Shown here one piece after another: positions 18,314 through 27,624 of a stretch of DNA of 64,000 bases (within the stretch, counting starts at the first letter, position 1; each line of letters begins with the position of its first letter). The position numbers were made by a program, and so were the translations under genes. Below the pieces are notes generated by a model. It had not been told where the DNA came from. It made no database searches and saw only the letters and a program-made list of their open reading frames with translations. Location of the stretch: the NCBI GenBank assembly GCA_004293815.1, contig RDZD01000014.1, positions 60,179 to 124,178 of the forward strand. Direction: 5' to 3'. Source of the DNA: Cytophagales bacterium (lineage in GTDB: Bacteria; Bacteroidota; Bacteroidia; Cytophagales; Bernardetiaceae).

Positions 18314-18321
18314 CAAAGTTA
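18314..18321 (-). promoter_or_regulatory. -7 element of the giant-gene promoter
   Basis: On the minus strand this reads TAACTTTG, an exact TAnnTTTG match, 68 bases upstream of the ATG at 18246. No good TTTG lies at the right distance, so the promoter may need an activator. The remainder of 18247-18467 shows nothing else. Confidence 0.5.
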
Positions 18322-18467
18322 ATGTGAAAGCGTTGTAAATCTATGTTTTTTATTTTAAATTTACCAAGTTTTTTTTGAACTAATTCAAGAGTTAAGCGAA
18401 GCCCTCCTTTAGAATAAGTTCACACCTTCTTTTATATAACTTCAATTTTTAATTTACTATTTATCTG

Positions 18468-18644
18468 TTATTTAATGCACGCCTTAGCCCACAATATTTT
18501 GTCTGTAGCCAAGATGGAAAACAAGCTATCGAGCGTCTTATGTTGAAAACTTTTCATAGCCTTCCCATAGATTTCTAGGAAACGATGAATTTTGGGCATA
18601 TCTTTGAACATCTGAGACAAAGGTTTGATTGGATTTTGAAACAT
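18468..18644 (-). CDS. possible small protein divergent from recQ
   Basis: A 58-residue open frame from ATG 18644. The frame extends further to 18686, but only inside recQ. It is basic, with several Met, Phe and Lys residues and a predicted helical pattern; codon use resembles the neighbouring genes. I do not recognise it, and chance is a real alternative. If real it would be divergently transcribed from recQ with its start 13 bases from the recQ start. Confidence 0.25.
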   Translation of the reverse strand: MFQNPIKPLSQMFKDMPKIHRFLEIYGKAMKSFQHKTLDSLFSILATDKILWAKACIK

Positions 18645-18657
18645 AAATTGGGGTTTT

Positions 18658-20565
18658 GTGAAACAAGCGGCTTTAGATACTCTCAAAAAATACTGGGGTT
18701 ATGATGACTTTAGACCCTTGCAATTGGACATTGTGTGTTCGGTGCTGCGAGGTAACGACACTTTGGCTCTTTTACCCACAGGCGGCGGCAAATCGGTTTG
18801 TTTTCAGGTACCAGCTATGCTTTTAGAGGGGCTTTGCTTGGTTGTTTCTCCCCTCATTGCGCTGATGAAAGACCAAGTGGAGCAGCTAGAAAAGCGGCAA
18901 ATTGCTGCTAGAAGCCTTTTTAGTGGACTTAGCAATCGAGAGGCGGATCTGATTTTGGATCAAGTGCAAAGAGGGCAAATTAAATTTCTGTACGTTTCGC
19001 CTGAGCGTTTACAAGCCAGAGAGTTCAAAGAACGCCTAAAATATATCCAAGTAGGGCTTTTGGCTGTAGATGAGGCACATTGCATTTCGCAGTGGGGCTA
19101 TGATTTTAGACCACCCTACAAGCAAATAGCTGAGTTACGTCCGCTGCTCAACGATGCACCTTGCATCGCTCTCACCGCCACTGCCACTGAAGCCGTTCGA
19201 GAAGACATTATTGCCAAGTTAGACTTTAAATCTGATTATAAGGTTTTTACAAAAAGTTTTGCGCGCGAGAATCTTTCTTATTCGGTCTTTGACATAGTCA
19301 ATAAAAACGAAAAATTGCTACAAATACTAAGGTCTGTGGCTGGTTCTGCGGTAGTCTATGTCAATAGCCGCCGCAAGACGGCTGAGGTGGCGCAGTTTCT
19401 AAAATCACAAAACGTGAGTGCGGACTACTATCACGCAGGACTTAGCACCCAAGAGCGCGGCCAGAAGCAGGCTAATTGGATTCACAATAAAACCCGCGTT
19501 ATCGTGGCTACCAACGCCTTTGGTATGGGCATAGACAAACCCGATGTGCGCGTGGTGGTGCATTTAGATCTGCCTAATTGCTTGGAGGCTTACTATCAAG
19601 AAGCAGGACGAGGTGGCAGAGACGAAAAAAAAGCCTACGCAGTCTTGTTGTATAACCAGAATGATCTCAACTCTTTATCCAAGCAAACCAATTTGGCTTT
19701 TCCAGAGTTGAGCTATATATACAAGGTGTATCAGTCTTTGGCTGATTATTTTCAGATTCCGATGGGAGCAGGCGCGCAAAGCATTTATGACTTTGAAATA
19801 GAAGAATTTATAAAAAAATTCAATTTAGATTCTCAAGCATTTTTTGCGCTCAAAAAGCTAGAAGAACAAAACATTATTCAGTTAAATGATGCTTATCACA
19901 ATCCTTCACGTTTTATATTTTTGGTATCTGAGGCAGATCTTTATCGCTTTCAGGTGAGTCATGCGGCTTTAGACCCACTCATCAAAACTCTCTTGCGCTT
20001 ATACGGGGGCGGGCTTTACACGCAGGCACTGCCTATACAAGAAAGTAAAATTGCTTATCAGCTCAAAACCGACTACCCCACAATCAAAAAAGCATTGCAA
20101 TATCTCAGTCAAACCGATATAGGGCTTTATACACCTCAAAATGACTCGCCTCAGTTGGTTTGGCTAAAGCCCCGCTTTCATGCCAAGGAGTTGCCTATAG
20201 ACGTAGAATTGCTCAAGACCAGAAAAAAAATGGCGCAAGAAAAAGCTGATTCCATGATAGATTATTGCCAAACACAAAAAATATGTCGCACATCTTTTAT
20301 TCTTAACTATTTTGATGAGCCAAATGACCTAAAATGTGGTGTTTGTGATATTTGCTTGACAGAAAAACGGCACGAAAATCCCAATTTAGAGGAAGAGCTG
20401 ATTCAGAAAATACACCTGATACTAACTGCTCACCAGCCCTTAAACTACAACACCCTAGTCCAAAAAATAGACCTCAAAGATAAAAATATACTCGTACCGC
20501 TGCTTCGCAAAATGATAGATGAGGGACAGATTCACCATCAGGATGGTTTTTTTAGATTACACTAG
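18658..20565 (+). CDS. recQ: RecQ-family ATP-dependent DNA helicase
   Basis: A 3'-5' DNA helicase of the RecQ family that acts in recombination and fork repair. It has 635 residues from a GTG start at 18658, which fits the family N-terminus (LKKYWGYDDFRPLQ). Motifs: Walker A TGGGKS at residues 41-46, DEAH at 138-141, TATAT after it, GMGIDKPDVR and the QEAGRGGRDEK arginine-finger motif in the second RecA lobe. A RecQ zinc-binding region with four Cys (YCQTQKICR ... KCGVCDIC) lies near residue 545-575. A winged-helix follows; an HRDC domain is not apparent. It converges on prmC with 49 bases between, and no terminator hairpin is seen there. Confidence 0.95.
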   Translation: MKQAALDTLKKYWGYDDFRPLQLDIVCSVLRGNDTLALLPTGGGKSVCFQVPAMLLEGLCLVVSPLIALMKDQVEQLEKRQIAARSLFSGLSNREADLILDQVQRGQIKFLYVSPERLQAREFKERLKYIQVGLLAVDEAHCISQWGYDFRPPYKQIAELRPLLNDAPCIALTATATEAVREDIIAKLDFKSDYKVFTKSFARENLSYSVFDIVNKNEKLLQILRSVAGSAVVYVNSRRKTAEVAQFLKSQNVSADYYHAGLSTQERGQKQANWIHNKTRVIVATNAFGMGIDKPDVRVVVHLDLPNCLEAYYQEAGRGGRDEKKAYAVLLYNQNDLNSLSKQTNLAFPELSYIYKVYQSLADYFQIPMGAGAQSIYDFEIEEFIKKFNLDSQAFFALKKLEEQNIIQLNDAYHNPSRFIFLVSEADLYRFQVSHAALDPLIKTLLRLYGGGLYTQALPIQESKIAYQLKTDYPTIKKALQYLSQTDIGLYTPQNDSPQLVWLKPRFHAKELPIDVELLKTRKKMAQEKADSMIDYCQTQKICRTSFILNYFDEPNDLKCGVCDICLTEKRHENPNLEEELIQKIHLILTAHQPLNYNTLVQKIDLKDKNILVPLLRKMIDEGQIHHQDGFFRLH

Positions 20566-20614
20566 CCTAGAAGATGATGACAAGCAATTTTCAGAGAATT
20601 AGAAATCAAAGCCT

Positions 20615-21478
20615 CTATATTTTTTGGGCTTTTATCATTCTGTTTTTGCCCTGCATATCCTGTTTGAGCACAATATTTTGCAAGCCCATTTCTGCAAAAA
20701 GCTGTGCTACAAGTGGAGCGTTATGCTCATTGGTTTCTACAAAAATCCAGCCCTTGGTTTTTAAAATATGATGCGCTCGGCGGGCAATAGCTCTGTAAAA
20801 AATAAGCGGGTCTTGATCGGAAGTAAATAATGCTAAATGTGGTTCGTATTTCCATACCTGAGCCCCCACTAAGTGCTTTTCAGACGTAGGAATGTAAGGT
20901 GGATTACTCACAAGCGCATCAAAAAGTGGGTACTCTAGTTCTTCATCATACAAAAAATCACCTTGCCAAAACTCCACATCTAGCTGATTGCGGTTAGCGT
21001 TTTGTCGGGCTATCTCCACCGCTCTTACCGAAACGTCTAAGCCTAAAACAGATGCGTTAGGGCATAAACTTTTGATAGCAAGTGCAATACAGCCGCTTCC
21101 AGAACCAATATCTAGAACCTTGAGCGACCCCATAGACTGGAAAGTACTAGCCGCCCAGTGTACAAGTTCCTCTGTTTCGGGGCGTGGAATGAGTACATGA
21201 CAGCTTAGACTAAGGTCTAGACCGCAAAAATGAGAAGTACCCAGCACATATTGCAATGGTTCGTTTTTCTTTAATTTCTCTAAAGCCTTTTCAAATTTTT
21301 CAGGGTTTTTATCCGTAGACTTATTGAGCAATATGTCAGTTTTAGACACCTCAAAAAAATGGGCTATAAGCTCAAAAGCAATATTTCCTGCTTCTCTAGG
21401 CTCATAAAGCTCTGAAAGGGTACTTCTGGTGTCCTCAAACACTTCTCTGAGGGATGTCATAAACTTGGATATTAGCAT
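20615..21478 (-). CDS. prmC: peptide chain release factor N5-glutamine methyltransferase
   Basis: Methylates the Gln of the GGQ motif in release factors RF1/RF2 using S-adenosylmethionine. The 287-residue length is normal. The N-terminal helical domain includes EPLQYVLGTSHFCG and the IPRPETEELV segment. The Rossmann methyltransferase fold starts with LDIGSGSGCIALAI, and the catalytic NPPYIP sits at about residue 190. It lies 5 bases downstream of a leucine-rich-repeat gene on the same strand, so it is probably the second gene of that transcript. Recognition is confident. Confidence 0.95.
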   Translation of the reverse strand: MLISKFMTSLREVFEDTRSTLSELYEPREAGNIAFELIAHFFEVSKTDILLNKSTDKNPEKFEKALEKLKKNEPLQYVLGTSHFCGLDLSLSCHVLIPRPETEELVHWAASTFQSMGSLKVLDIGSGSGCIALAIKSLCPNASVLGLDVSVRAVEIARQNANRNQLDVEFWQGDFLYDEELEYPLFDALVSNPPYIPTSEKHLVGAQVWKYEPHLALFTSDQDPLIFYRAIARRAHHILKTKGWIFVETNEHNAPLVAQLFAEMGLQNIVLKQDMQGKNRMIKAQKI

Positions 21479-21483
21479 AAAAA

Positions 21484-22287
21484 CTACTCATAAAAAATTT
21501 CGCAACCAGGAAGGCTCTTTTTAAGCCCATTTGCCTCGGCACTCGTTACCTTAGAGCCTGTGCAAAACACAATAGCTAATTTTTTGTTTGCCTTGAGTGC
21601 AGAAATCTGCCCAACTAGAGTGTTCGTAAATACGATCTCCGTCAGGTTTGGCAAGTTACTTAAAGCTAAAATATTGGATATCTTGGTTTCTGAGAAAGCA
21701 AGTTCTCGGAGTCCTACAAGTCCCTTAATTGGCTCTAGGCTCGTTACGGGCGTACGTGAGAAGAACAAAGACTGCAATTCTGTGAGATATTTGAGCGGAA
21801 AAAGGCTCGTCACTTTGGTATCCGAAAAATCAAATATCTTCAATCGCTTCAAATTGGTCACTGGTGTGATGTTGTTAATAGCCGTTTGATGGCAATAAAG
21901 TGCGGTGAGGCTGCTCAGATTTTCTATTCCTGTGAGAGATGTGATGCCTGTTTCTGAACACTCAAGCTCGGTAAGTGCTACCAGAGAAGCTAAAGGCGCA
22001 AGGGTGGTAATGCTTTTGTTTTGATCGCAACGAATAACTTTAAGATTGCGTAAAACCGAAAGCGGCGCGAGCGTTACGATACTAGAAGCATTACAGTCAA
22101 TTTTGGTAAGAGCAGAAATTTTGGCAAGCTCAGCGGCAGTAGGGTTTTTGCTGATGCCATGTTTTTTGATGAAATAATTGCGCCAAGGCTCATCGAGTTT
22201 GTTCTTCCACCAATCTGCTGTGGCTTGAGCATAGGTGTTGGAAATCAACCCCAAAAGGAGTAAAAAACTAATAAATATTTTGCACAT
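21484..22287 (-). CDS. exported leucine-rich-repeat protein
   Basis: I choose the ATG at 22287 (267 residues); the frame extends further upstream, but this ATG is followed directly by a textbook signal peptide ending in TYAQA. After an N-terminal helical cap (about residues 20-60) come roughly eight repeats of about 22 residues with the pattern L-x-x-L-x-x-L-x-x-x-x-T-x-I, the SDS22/internalin-like type. Several repeats carry an extra aromatic or Cys. No C-terminal sorting domain is present, so a periplasmic location is likely. Such repeats bind proteins; the partner is unknown. Its nearest neighbour downstream is prmC (gap 5), which gives no clue to its role. Confidence 0.8.
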   Translation of the reverse strand: MCKIFISFLLLLGLISNTYAQATADWWKNKLDEPWRNYFIKKHGISKNPTAAELAKISALTKIDCNASSIVTLAPLSVLRNLKVIRCDQNKSITTLAPLASLVALTELECSETGITSLTGIENLSSLTALYCHQTAINNITPVTNLKRLKIFDFSDTKVTSLFPLKYLTELQSLFFSRTPVTSLEPIKGLVGLRELAFSETKISNILALSNLPNLTEIVFTNTLVGQISALKANKKLAIVFCTGSKVTSAEANGLKKSLPGCEIFYE

Positions 22288-22531
22288 ATTGTTGTGGTTT
22301 TTTATCAAAAATGAGTTTAAACACATTAAGCTCAAAGCGATGAGGTATTTTTGAGACCCTAACTTACAACTAAAATCATACCTTAATCAATTTTTGCATA
22401 AAAAAGGAGTTAAAAAATCATAACATGGCGGTGCAGTTTACCCAACAAAATTTTAGGCACAAGGCTAAAGCGTGTATTGGATCAGCCTACTTTTATGATA
22501 TCTTTTAAATACAGTGTGCCAAAGCAGCATT

Positions 22532-23542
22532 TTATTTTCCAAAAATCCGCTCTGCAAACTGGCCTAGCATCTCTCGACCTGTTTTGAAGTCGTTTTCGCG
22601 CTGAGTAAACGCGCTAGGGGTTTGTTGGGTGCTCATCAGATAAGCAAACACAAAATCACCTTTGCCATCTTCCCAGCCTGTAGTTTGTCCAAATCTTAAA
22701 TCGTTGATAACAAATCCTGTAGGATGTTTTTCTACTGTATAATAGCCTTCCGTCACCTCCAAGAGTTGTTGAAGCTTGTGTTCTTGCCAAAAGGGTTTCA
22801 ATAAATCGTGTTGCTTTTTAAAAGCATGAAACTTGATTTTAGGCTCGCTATCCAATAAAGAGTAATAACCACTGTAATAAACCGAGTCCGACTCAGCCGT
22901 AAAGTTCCAAAGCAGATTATTGAGAGGGGTTGGTTTGGTTTCATAGCGGCTATAAGTCAGCCCTTGCCGTGCCATTTCTGCCTCAAATACACCATTGATA
23001 TAAAATTTATTAACAACTGTAAGCAGCAGATAAAAAGAACTTAAGCCAATCCCAAACCAAGCCCAGAACGGTCGTTTAGAGTGATCGCGCTTCAAACAGG
23101 CCACCACAATCAGACAGGCCAAAAACGGGAGTGTATAAAGCGGATCCACCACAAAAATACTCTTAAAACTCACGCCATAGTTGCTGAATGGGTAAAAAAG
23201 TTGAGTACCCCATGTGGTAAAACTATCCAGAAGTGCGTGGGTGATAAAGCCCCACAGATACAGATGCGTCCATTCACGCCATCGCGTATTGGGGCCTGCA
23301 AAAAACTTCTGGTTCAGATAGGCCAAGGCGGGAGAAACTAAAAAAGCAAATAAAAAACTGTGCGTCAAACTGCGATGCCAACGCATTTCGTCCACAATGT
23401 CTAAAAAAGGACTTGCTAAAATGTCTAAGTCAGGGATAGTACCTGCCAAAGCTCCCCAAAGCATCGCTTTGTTGCCTATTTTTTTGCCAAGAACGACCTC
23501 GCCCACAGCAGCACCCAATACAATCTGGGTAAGAGAATCCAT
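22532..23542 (-). CDS. membrane-bound metal-dependent hydrolase, YdjM/DUF457 family
   Basis: A 336-residue inner-membrane protein of the YdjM (DUF457) family. The N-terminus MDSLTQIVLGAAVGE and the conserved PDLDIL and HRSLTHSF segments carry the Asp and His residues expected to bind metal. At least four hydrophobic segments follow. A soluble domain of about 130 residues forms the C-terminus. The biological substrate of this family is not established. It is the last gene of a probable operon pepA-pspC-ydjM-like on the minus strand (14-base gap to the preceding gene). The 244 bases beyond its 3' end contain no gene. Confidence 0.8.
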   Translation of the reverse strand: MDSLTQIVLGAAVGEVVLGKKIGNKAMLWGALAGTIPDLDILASPFLDIVDEMRWHRSLTHSFLFAFLVSPALAYLNQKFFAGPNTRWREWTHLYLWGFITHALLDSFTTWGTQLFYPFSNYGVSFKSIFVVDPLYTLPFLACLIVVACLKRDHSKRPFWAWFGIGLSSFYLLLTVVNKFYINGVFEAEMARQGLTYSRYETKPTPLNNLLWNFTAESDSVYYSGYYSLLDSEPKIKFHAFKKQHDLLKPFWQEHKLQQLLEVTEGYYTVEKHPTGFVINDLRFGQTTGWEDGKGDFVFAYLMSTQQTPSAFTQRENDFKTGREMLGQFAERIFGK

Positions 23543-23556
23543 GAAATGATATTGGG

Positions 23557-23775
23557 TTAAATGCCTCTTTGTTTGGATTTTAGGCGAAGATGTTTGCGCA
23601 TCTCCAACACAAAAGCCATTCCTAGATAGATAATGATGGGCGAACCAAACGTAAAAAAGGATAAGCGGATAAAGAAAAGTCTAATGCTTTCGGTAGAAAT
23701 TCCCATTATCTCGCCAAGTGCTGTGCAAACACCAAAAGCACTTGTCTCCAAAAAGCTTTGAATTCGGTTTAGCAT
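23557..23775 (-). CDS. PspC-domain small membrane protein
   Basis: A 72-residue protein from ATG 23775; the longer frame to 23829 adds residues not found in the family. The segment F-G-V-C-T-A-L-G-E-I-M-G-I and the following hydrophobic helices match the PspC domain, named after the E. coli phage-shock protein C that senses envelope stress together with PspB. Here no pspA or pspB is nearby. It ends in a short basic tail. It sits between pepA (74 bases upstream) and a YdjM-like membrane hydrolase, probably in one transcript. The role is inferred only from the domain. Confidence 0.7.
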   Translation of the reverse strand: MLNRIQSFLETSAFGVCTALGEIMGISTESIRLFFIRLSFFTFGSPIIIYLGMAFVLEMRKHLRLKSKQRGI

Positions 23776-23849
23776 AGCTGTGATATGAGTTTTAGTTCCG
23801 ATTATCAAAAGAATGCGCCGCTTAAACAATTTTTTAACTAAAATTGTTT

Positions 23850-25286
23850 TTAGCCTTTGGCTATATTCTTAAAAAATTCAAATAAGAGTCTTACACCTAC
23901 GCCTGTGCCATTTTTACTGCGGTAAGCGTCCTTGCTGCCCAAAAAAGCTGTACCAGCTATGTCAAAGTGCATCCAAGGATAGTCTACAAAGTTTTCTAAG
24001 AATATTCCCCCTATAATGGCTCCTGCTTCTGGAGAAGATGGTATATTGGTCATATCGGCTACTTCCGACTCTAAACCTTTGCGGTATTCTTCATAAAGAG
24101 GAAACTCTACCAAACGCTCGTGCACGCGATTACCAGCTGCTTTTAGCTTAGCCTTCATGTCCTCAGAAGCCGTACCCATACACACGCTTGCCTGCTGGCC
24201 TATGGCGTTGGCAGCACTGCCTGTGAGTGTGGCAAGATCCACTACAAAAAGTGGTTTGTACTTTTGGGCATAGCTCAGAGCGTCGGCTAAAATCAAACGT
24301 CCTTCAGCATCAGTATTGAGCACCTCCACGGTCTTACCGTTTGAAATCGTGATCACATCGCCTGGCATGACTGCTGTGCTATCAGTCTGGTTGTCTGTAG
24401 AGGGTACTAAGCCCACCACATAAAGAGGTAGTTGAGCCTTGGCTACAGCGTAGATAAGACTGATTGTGGCGGCTGCACCTGCCATGTCAGACTTCATTTC
24501 ACGCATGTAGTTCCAAGGTGTTTTGATGTTCATGCCGCCGCTATCAAAAGTAACACCTTTGCCCACCACCACATAAGGCTGTTTGTTAATAGCGTTACTG
24601 GGTTTATACTCCATCACGGTGAAAGTAGGCGGCTGCACACTCCCCTGATTAACAGCTAAAAGACCACCCATTTTGAGTGCTTTGATGCGCTCTTTGCCAA
24701 AAACTTCTATTTTAAAATTGGCCAAAGCTGCCAGTTCTTGGGCTCTGCTGGCCAGCTGAGTAGCGTTAAGAAAATTATAAGGACTATTTACCAAGTCGCG
24801 GGCAATGAAAACAGACTCCAAAACCACTTCTAAGTGAGATACTTGCTGTTTGGTGATGCCTTTGGTATTGAGAAGCACGCTCCAAGTGGGACTTGGTTTG
24901 GCATTATTGCCATATTTGGGTATGATGTAGCTGCCCAGTACCAAGCCTTCTACCAAAGCCAGAGCATCTTCAGGATTATCAATTCCCAGACAATCTATTT
25001 TTTTGTTGTCAATTTTGGCTAGGGTCTGCGCTATTTTATCTCCAAACGAACGGTAAGCTTCTAGTCGTTTGTTCTCGTCTTTGAGTTCATTTTTAATGAC
25101 AAAAACATAGCGGTTGTATTGATTTAAAGTCACTAATTCCTGTTCCTTGTCCTTGATTTTGCTAACTACGTACTCGGTTTCGTGGCTTGTCATGTGTGCA
25201 CTCGCTACTTCCCCTTGAGAAGCAAAGAGAACAAGATGTGTATTTTTACGTGGACTATTGCTGAGTTTCAAGTCAAGATGTTTCAT
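23850..25286 (-). CDS. pepA: cytosolic leucyl aminopeptidase (M17)
   Basis: Removes N-terminal residues, preferably Leu, from peptides in the cytoplasm using two metal ions. The 478-residue protein has the small N-terminal macrodomain-like part (residues 1-150) and the M17 catalytic domain. Metal and active-site motifs seen: VVGKGVTFDSGG with the catalytic Lys, MKSDMAGAA, and the family signature NTDAEGRLILADAL. The following DLATLTGSA is typical as well. It is the first gene of the probable minus-strand operon with pspC and the ydjM-like gene. The 230 bases upstream of its start hold no gene and no clear promoter. Confidence 0.95.
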   Translation of the reverse strand: MKHLDLKLSNSPRKNTHLVLFASQGEVASAHMTSHETEYVVSKIKDKEQELVTLNQYNRYVFVIKNELKDENKRLEAYRSFGDKIAQTLAKIDNKKIDCLGIDNPEDALALVEGLVLGSYIIPKYGNNAKPSPTWSVLLNTKGITKQQVSHLEVVLESVFIARDLVNSPYNFLNATQLASRAQELAALANFKIEVFGKERIKALKMGGLLAVNQGSVQPPTFTVMEYKPSNAINKQPYVVVGKGVTFDSGGMNIKTPWNYMREMKSDMAGAAATISLIYAVAKAQLPLYVVGLVPSTDNQTDSTAVMPGDVITISNGKTVEVLNTDAEGRLILADALSYAQKYKPLFVVDLATLTGSAANAIGQQASVCMGTASEDMKAKLKAAGNRVHERLVEFPLYEEYRKGLESEVADMTNIPSSPEAGAIIGGIFLENFVDYPWMHFDIAGTAFLGSKDAYRSKNGTGVGVRLLFEFFKNIAKG

Positions 25287-25517
25287 ACAGGTCTATACCG
25301 CTTGTTTTACTGAGAAAATTTCAAAAAGGTATTTTTTTCAAAGCAACGCGTTTATTTTTACAAAATCAAGAAAATACCTTAGTTTTTTATTGAACTCTTT
25401 TTCAAGTGGATGCTGAATGAAGTCCAAGTGATTAAGCAAATCGAATAAGTTAAGTTTTTATAGCCTGTAGCTACTTTGTCAAAAGGCATACAAACAATTT
25501 TTGAAAAGGCAATCTTC

Positions 25518-25874
25518 TCACAGCCCTATACTTTTGAAGTAGCTGATGAGATGTTGTTTGATGTATTTTTCTTGTTCGCGCGTATCCATAAGCGGCACAG
25601 GTTTAAGCGTAGTAAAGTGCGGCCAGCCAGCCTCATCCCAATGAGAAAGTACGTAATGTCCACTTACACTCAGGGTTTTGCAGAGGCCAACATGCATCAA
25701 ATCTTGTTTTTCTTCTTTGCTAAAGTTCAAAGGGCCTCTGCCCAGCTCTTGTACTCCTACTAAGAACAAGACGGCGTTGGTGTCTGGAATCTTGCCAAAT
25801 TGTTTTTCTAGCTTGTTGATGAGGCGCACCCATTCGTCGCGCCAGTTTACATCAAAATTGACCGAAACAGTCAT
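25518..25874 (-). CDS. conserved hypothetical protein
   Basis: A 118-residue soluble protein without signal peptide or membrane segment. Features include a D-W-R-D-E-W segment near residue 10, a hydrophobic VLFLVGVQELGRG strand-turn, and H-W-D-E-A-G-W-P-H near residue 80, all of which look conserved. I believe similar proteins occur across Bacteroidota, but I cannot name a function. It follows the MBL-fold hydrolase gene by 23 bases on the same strand, so the two are likely co-transcribed. Confidence 0.6.
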   Translation of the reverse strand: MTVSVNFDVNWRDEWVRLINKLEKQFGKIPDTNAVLFLVGVQELGRGPLNFSKEEKQDLMHVGLCKTLSVSGHYVLSHWDEAGWPHFTTLKPVPLMDTREQEKYIKQHLISYFKSIGL

Positions 25875-25897
25875 TGTTTTTTTAGGTTGTTTGATGT

Positions 25898-26674
25898 TTA
25901 TAAATACAAAACCAAACCATCGTAAGCCACATGCATGTTGCTTGGTAGTTCGGCTTGTGTGTGTGTGTGTAAGCCCATTTTATGGCTCAAATGGGTTAAA
26001 TAACAAAGCTTTGGCTTAAGTTCTGCACAAAGTTCTATGGCTTCTTGCAGGGTAAGATGAGAAATGTGCTGATCGCGTTGCAAAGCATTGATCACTAAAA
26101 TGTCCAAATCTTTTAGTTTTTGTTTTTCTATTTCTGATATGGTCTTGGCATCAGTGATGTAGGCAAAGCCACCAGTTCTGAAGCCAAAAATGGGCAGTTT
26201 GTGATGTAGCACCTCTACAGGAAGAAGTTCTAAAGAATTGATTTTAAAAGCTTTATTTTCTATGTAATGGGTCTCTACCTGTGGTATGCCTGGATATTTT
26301 TCGTCGGCAAAGATATAGGCAAACTCGCGTTTTATCTGCTCGATAACGGTTTTACGGCCATAAATAGGCATATCTTTTTTTTGCAGAAAGTTAAAGGAGC
26401 GCACATCGTCCAGCCCTGAGGTGTGGTCTTTGTGTTCGTGCGTAAACACGACAGCGTCCAACTTACGCACCTTTTGGCGAAGCATTTGCTGACGAAAATC
26501 TGGCCCTGTGTCAAACACAATGCTCGTATTCTCAGTTTCCAAAAGCAGAGAGCTGCGTGTACGGTTGTCAAAAGGATTGCTAGAGGTACACACTGCACAA
26601 TCGCAGCCAATCACAGGTATACCCTGAGAAGTACCTGTGCCTAGAAACGTGATTTTTAAAACGTCATAATTCAT
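25898..26674 (-). CDS. MBL-fold metallo-hydrolase, PhnP-like
   Basis: A 258-residue metallo-beta-lactamase fold protein. The metal-binding motif T-H-E-H-K-D-H is near residue 80, with further ligands in FDTGPDFR before it and LTHLSHKMG near the end. An N-terminal GTGTSQGIPVIGCDCAVC segment carries closely spaced Cys, as in PhnP-type phosphodiesterases that cleave cyclic phosphates or nucleotide phosphodiesters. No phosphonate genes are nearby, so a general cyclic-phosphodiesterase or tRNase-like role is as likely. It is the first gene of a probable two-gene unit. Confidence 0.85.
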   Translation of the reverse strand: MNYDVLKITFLGTGTSQGIPVIGCDCAVCTSSNPFDNRTRSSLLLETENTSIVFDTGPDFRQQMLRQKVRKLDAVVFTHEHKDHTSGLDDVRSFNFLQKKDMPIYGRKTVIEQIKREFAYIFADEKYPGIPQVETHYIENKAFKINSLELLPVEVLHHKLPIFGFRTGGFAYITDAKTISEIEKQKLKDLDILVINALQRDQHISHLTLQEAIELCAELKPKLCYLTHLSHKMGLHTHTQAELPSNMHVAYDGLVLYL

Positions 26675-26757
26675 TAGAGAAGCATGCTAAAGCATAAAAG
26701 GTATGCAAAGTTGAGAAAGATTTGTCATTTTTTTAGACAAAAAACTACCTTTTTTTG

Positions 26758-26765
26758 TAATTTTG
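26758..26765 (+). promoter_or_regulatory. -7 element upstream of rbfA
   Basis: TAATTTTG matches TAnnTTTG exactly and lies 51 bases before the rbfA start. A TTAG at 26733 is the closest -33 candidate, so the assignment rests on the -7 element. Confidence 0.5.
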
Positions 26766-26815
26766 CGTTTTACATGAATAATTCAACGATTTAGCAGTTA
26801 TTTTGTTAGCAAGAA

Positions 26816-27208
26816 ATGGAAGAGTCTATAAGACAAAAACAGGTGGGGCGTTTGGTTCAAAAAGACCTCAGCGACATTATACAAAGGCATCCAGAATGGT
26901 TTGGTAATGCCTTTGTGACGGTGGCGGTCGTACGCATGACTAGAGATTTGGTCATTGCTAGGGTTTATTTGAGTACTATCATAGAGAACGTACCCAGAGA
27001 GGCTTTTCTAAAGCGCGTAAACGAAAATAACAAGAGCATCAGGCAAGAGCTAGCCCGCCGTGTGCGCAATCAGTTACGCGTAGTCCCTCAGCTTCAGTTT
27101 TATATGGACGATGCCCAACAGGAGTTCGATAAGATAGAGAAAATTTTATCGGGCTTAGATATTCCTCCAATGTCTACTGAAGAAAGCAACTCTGAAGACG
27201 ACTATTAG
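26816..27208 (+). CDS. rbfA: ribosome-binding factor A
   Basis: Binds the free 30S subunit and helps 16S rRNA 5'-end maturation, especially in the cold. The 130-residue length is normal. The KH-like fold segments are visible: RQKQVGRLVQKDLSDII at the N-terminus, VVRMTRDLVIARVYLS, and LRVVPQLQFYMDDA with the conserved RxxPxLxF/Y motif. The acidic C-terminal tail (SNSEDDY) is short. It is followed by a small membrane-protein gene after 27 bases, probably in the same transcript. Confidence 0.93.
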   Translation: MEESIRQKQVGRLVQKDLSDIIQRHPEWFGNAFVTVAVVRMTRDLVIARVYLSTIIENVPREAFLKRVNENNKSIRQELARRVRNQLRVVPQLQFYMDDAQQEFDKIEKILSGLDIPPMSTEESNSEDDY

Positions 27209-27235
27209 ACCTCAATTATCTTTCTATCTAAGCTC

Positions 27236-27499
27236 ATGAAGTTGGATTTTGACCTCACAGATTATATTTTATTGTCCATATCGGTGGCGGCTTTTGGCAT
27301 AGGCGTACACCAATTCATGTACTTTGGCATGGGTGTGAGCTACTGGCTTTTTATGATTGCTTTAGGCTTGCCTTTTTATATGCAGTTTAGACGACATAAA
27401 AGAAAAATTCAAGAGCAGGTCAAGGACAATAAACTCAAGCCTCAAAAAACGAATTCGTCTTCAAAAGCAAAAAGCAAAAAAACGAATAAATCTGCTTAG
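27236..27499 (+). CDS. small membrane protein, unknown function
   Basis: An 87-residue protein with two hydrophobic segments (about residues 10-30 and 35-52), forming a hairpin in the inner membrane. It is followed by a strongly basic Lys/Ser-rich tail of about 35 residues that should face the cytoplasm by the positive-inside rule. I do not recognise the family; proteins of this plan often sit beside rbfA or recombination genes in Bacteroidota, but that is a weak recollection. It shares a transcript with rbfA by position. Confidence 0.6.
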   Translation: MKLDFDLTDYILLSISVAAFGIGVHQFMYFGMGVSYWLFMIALGLPFYMQFRRHKRKIQEQVKDNKLKPQKTNSSSKAKSKKTNKSA

Positions 27500-27545
27500 A
27501 TTTTGCCTTGAAAATGAGTTTTAGGGCAAGGGTTCTAGCATTAAA

Positions 27546-27577
27546 TTTGGCATTTGGCAAAACAAAAACTAGATTTG
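27546..27577 (+). promoter_or_regulatory. promoter of kdsC
   Basis: TTTG at 27546-27549, a 20-base spacer, and TAGATTTG at 27570-27577: a full match to the Bacteroidota consensus. The kdsC ATG is 48 bases downstream. Confidence 0.8.
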
Positions 27578-27624
27578 TAGGCTTATAACCAAACACTATA
27601 TTTAGCTCTTTCGTTCGAAAATCT

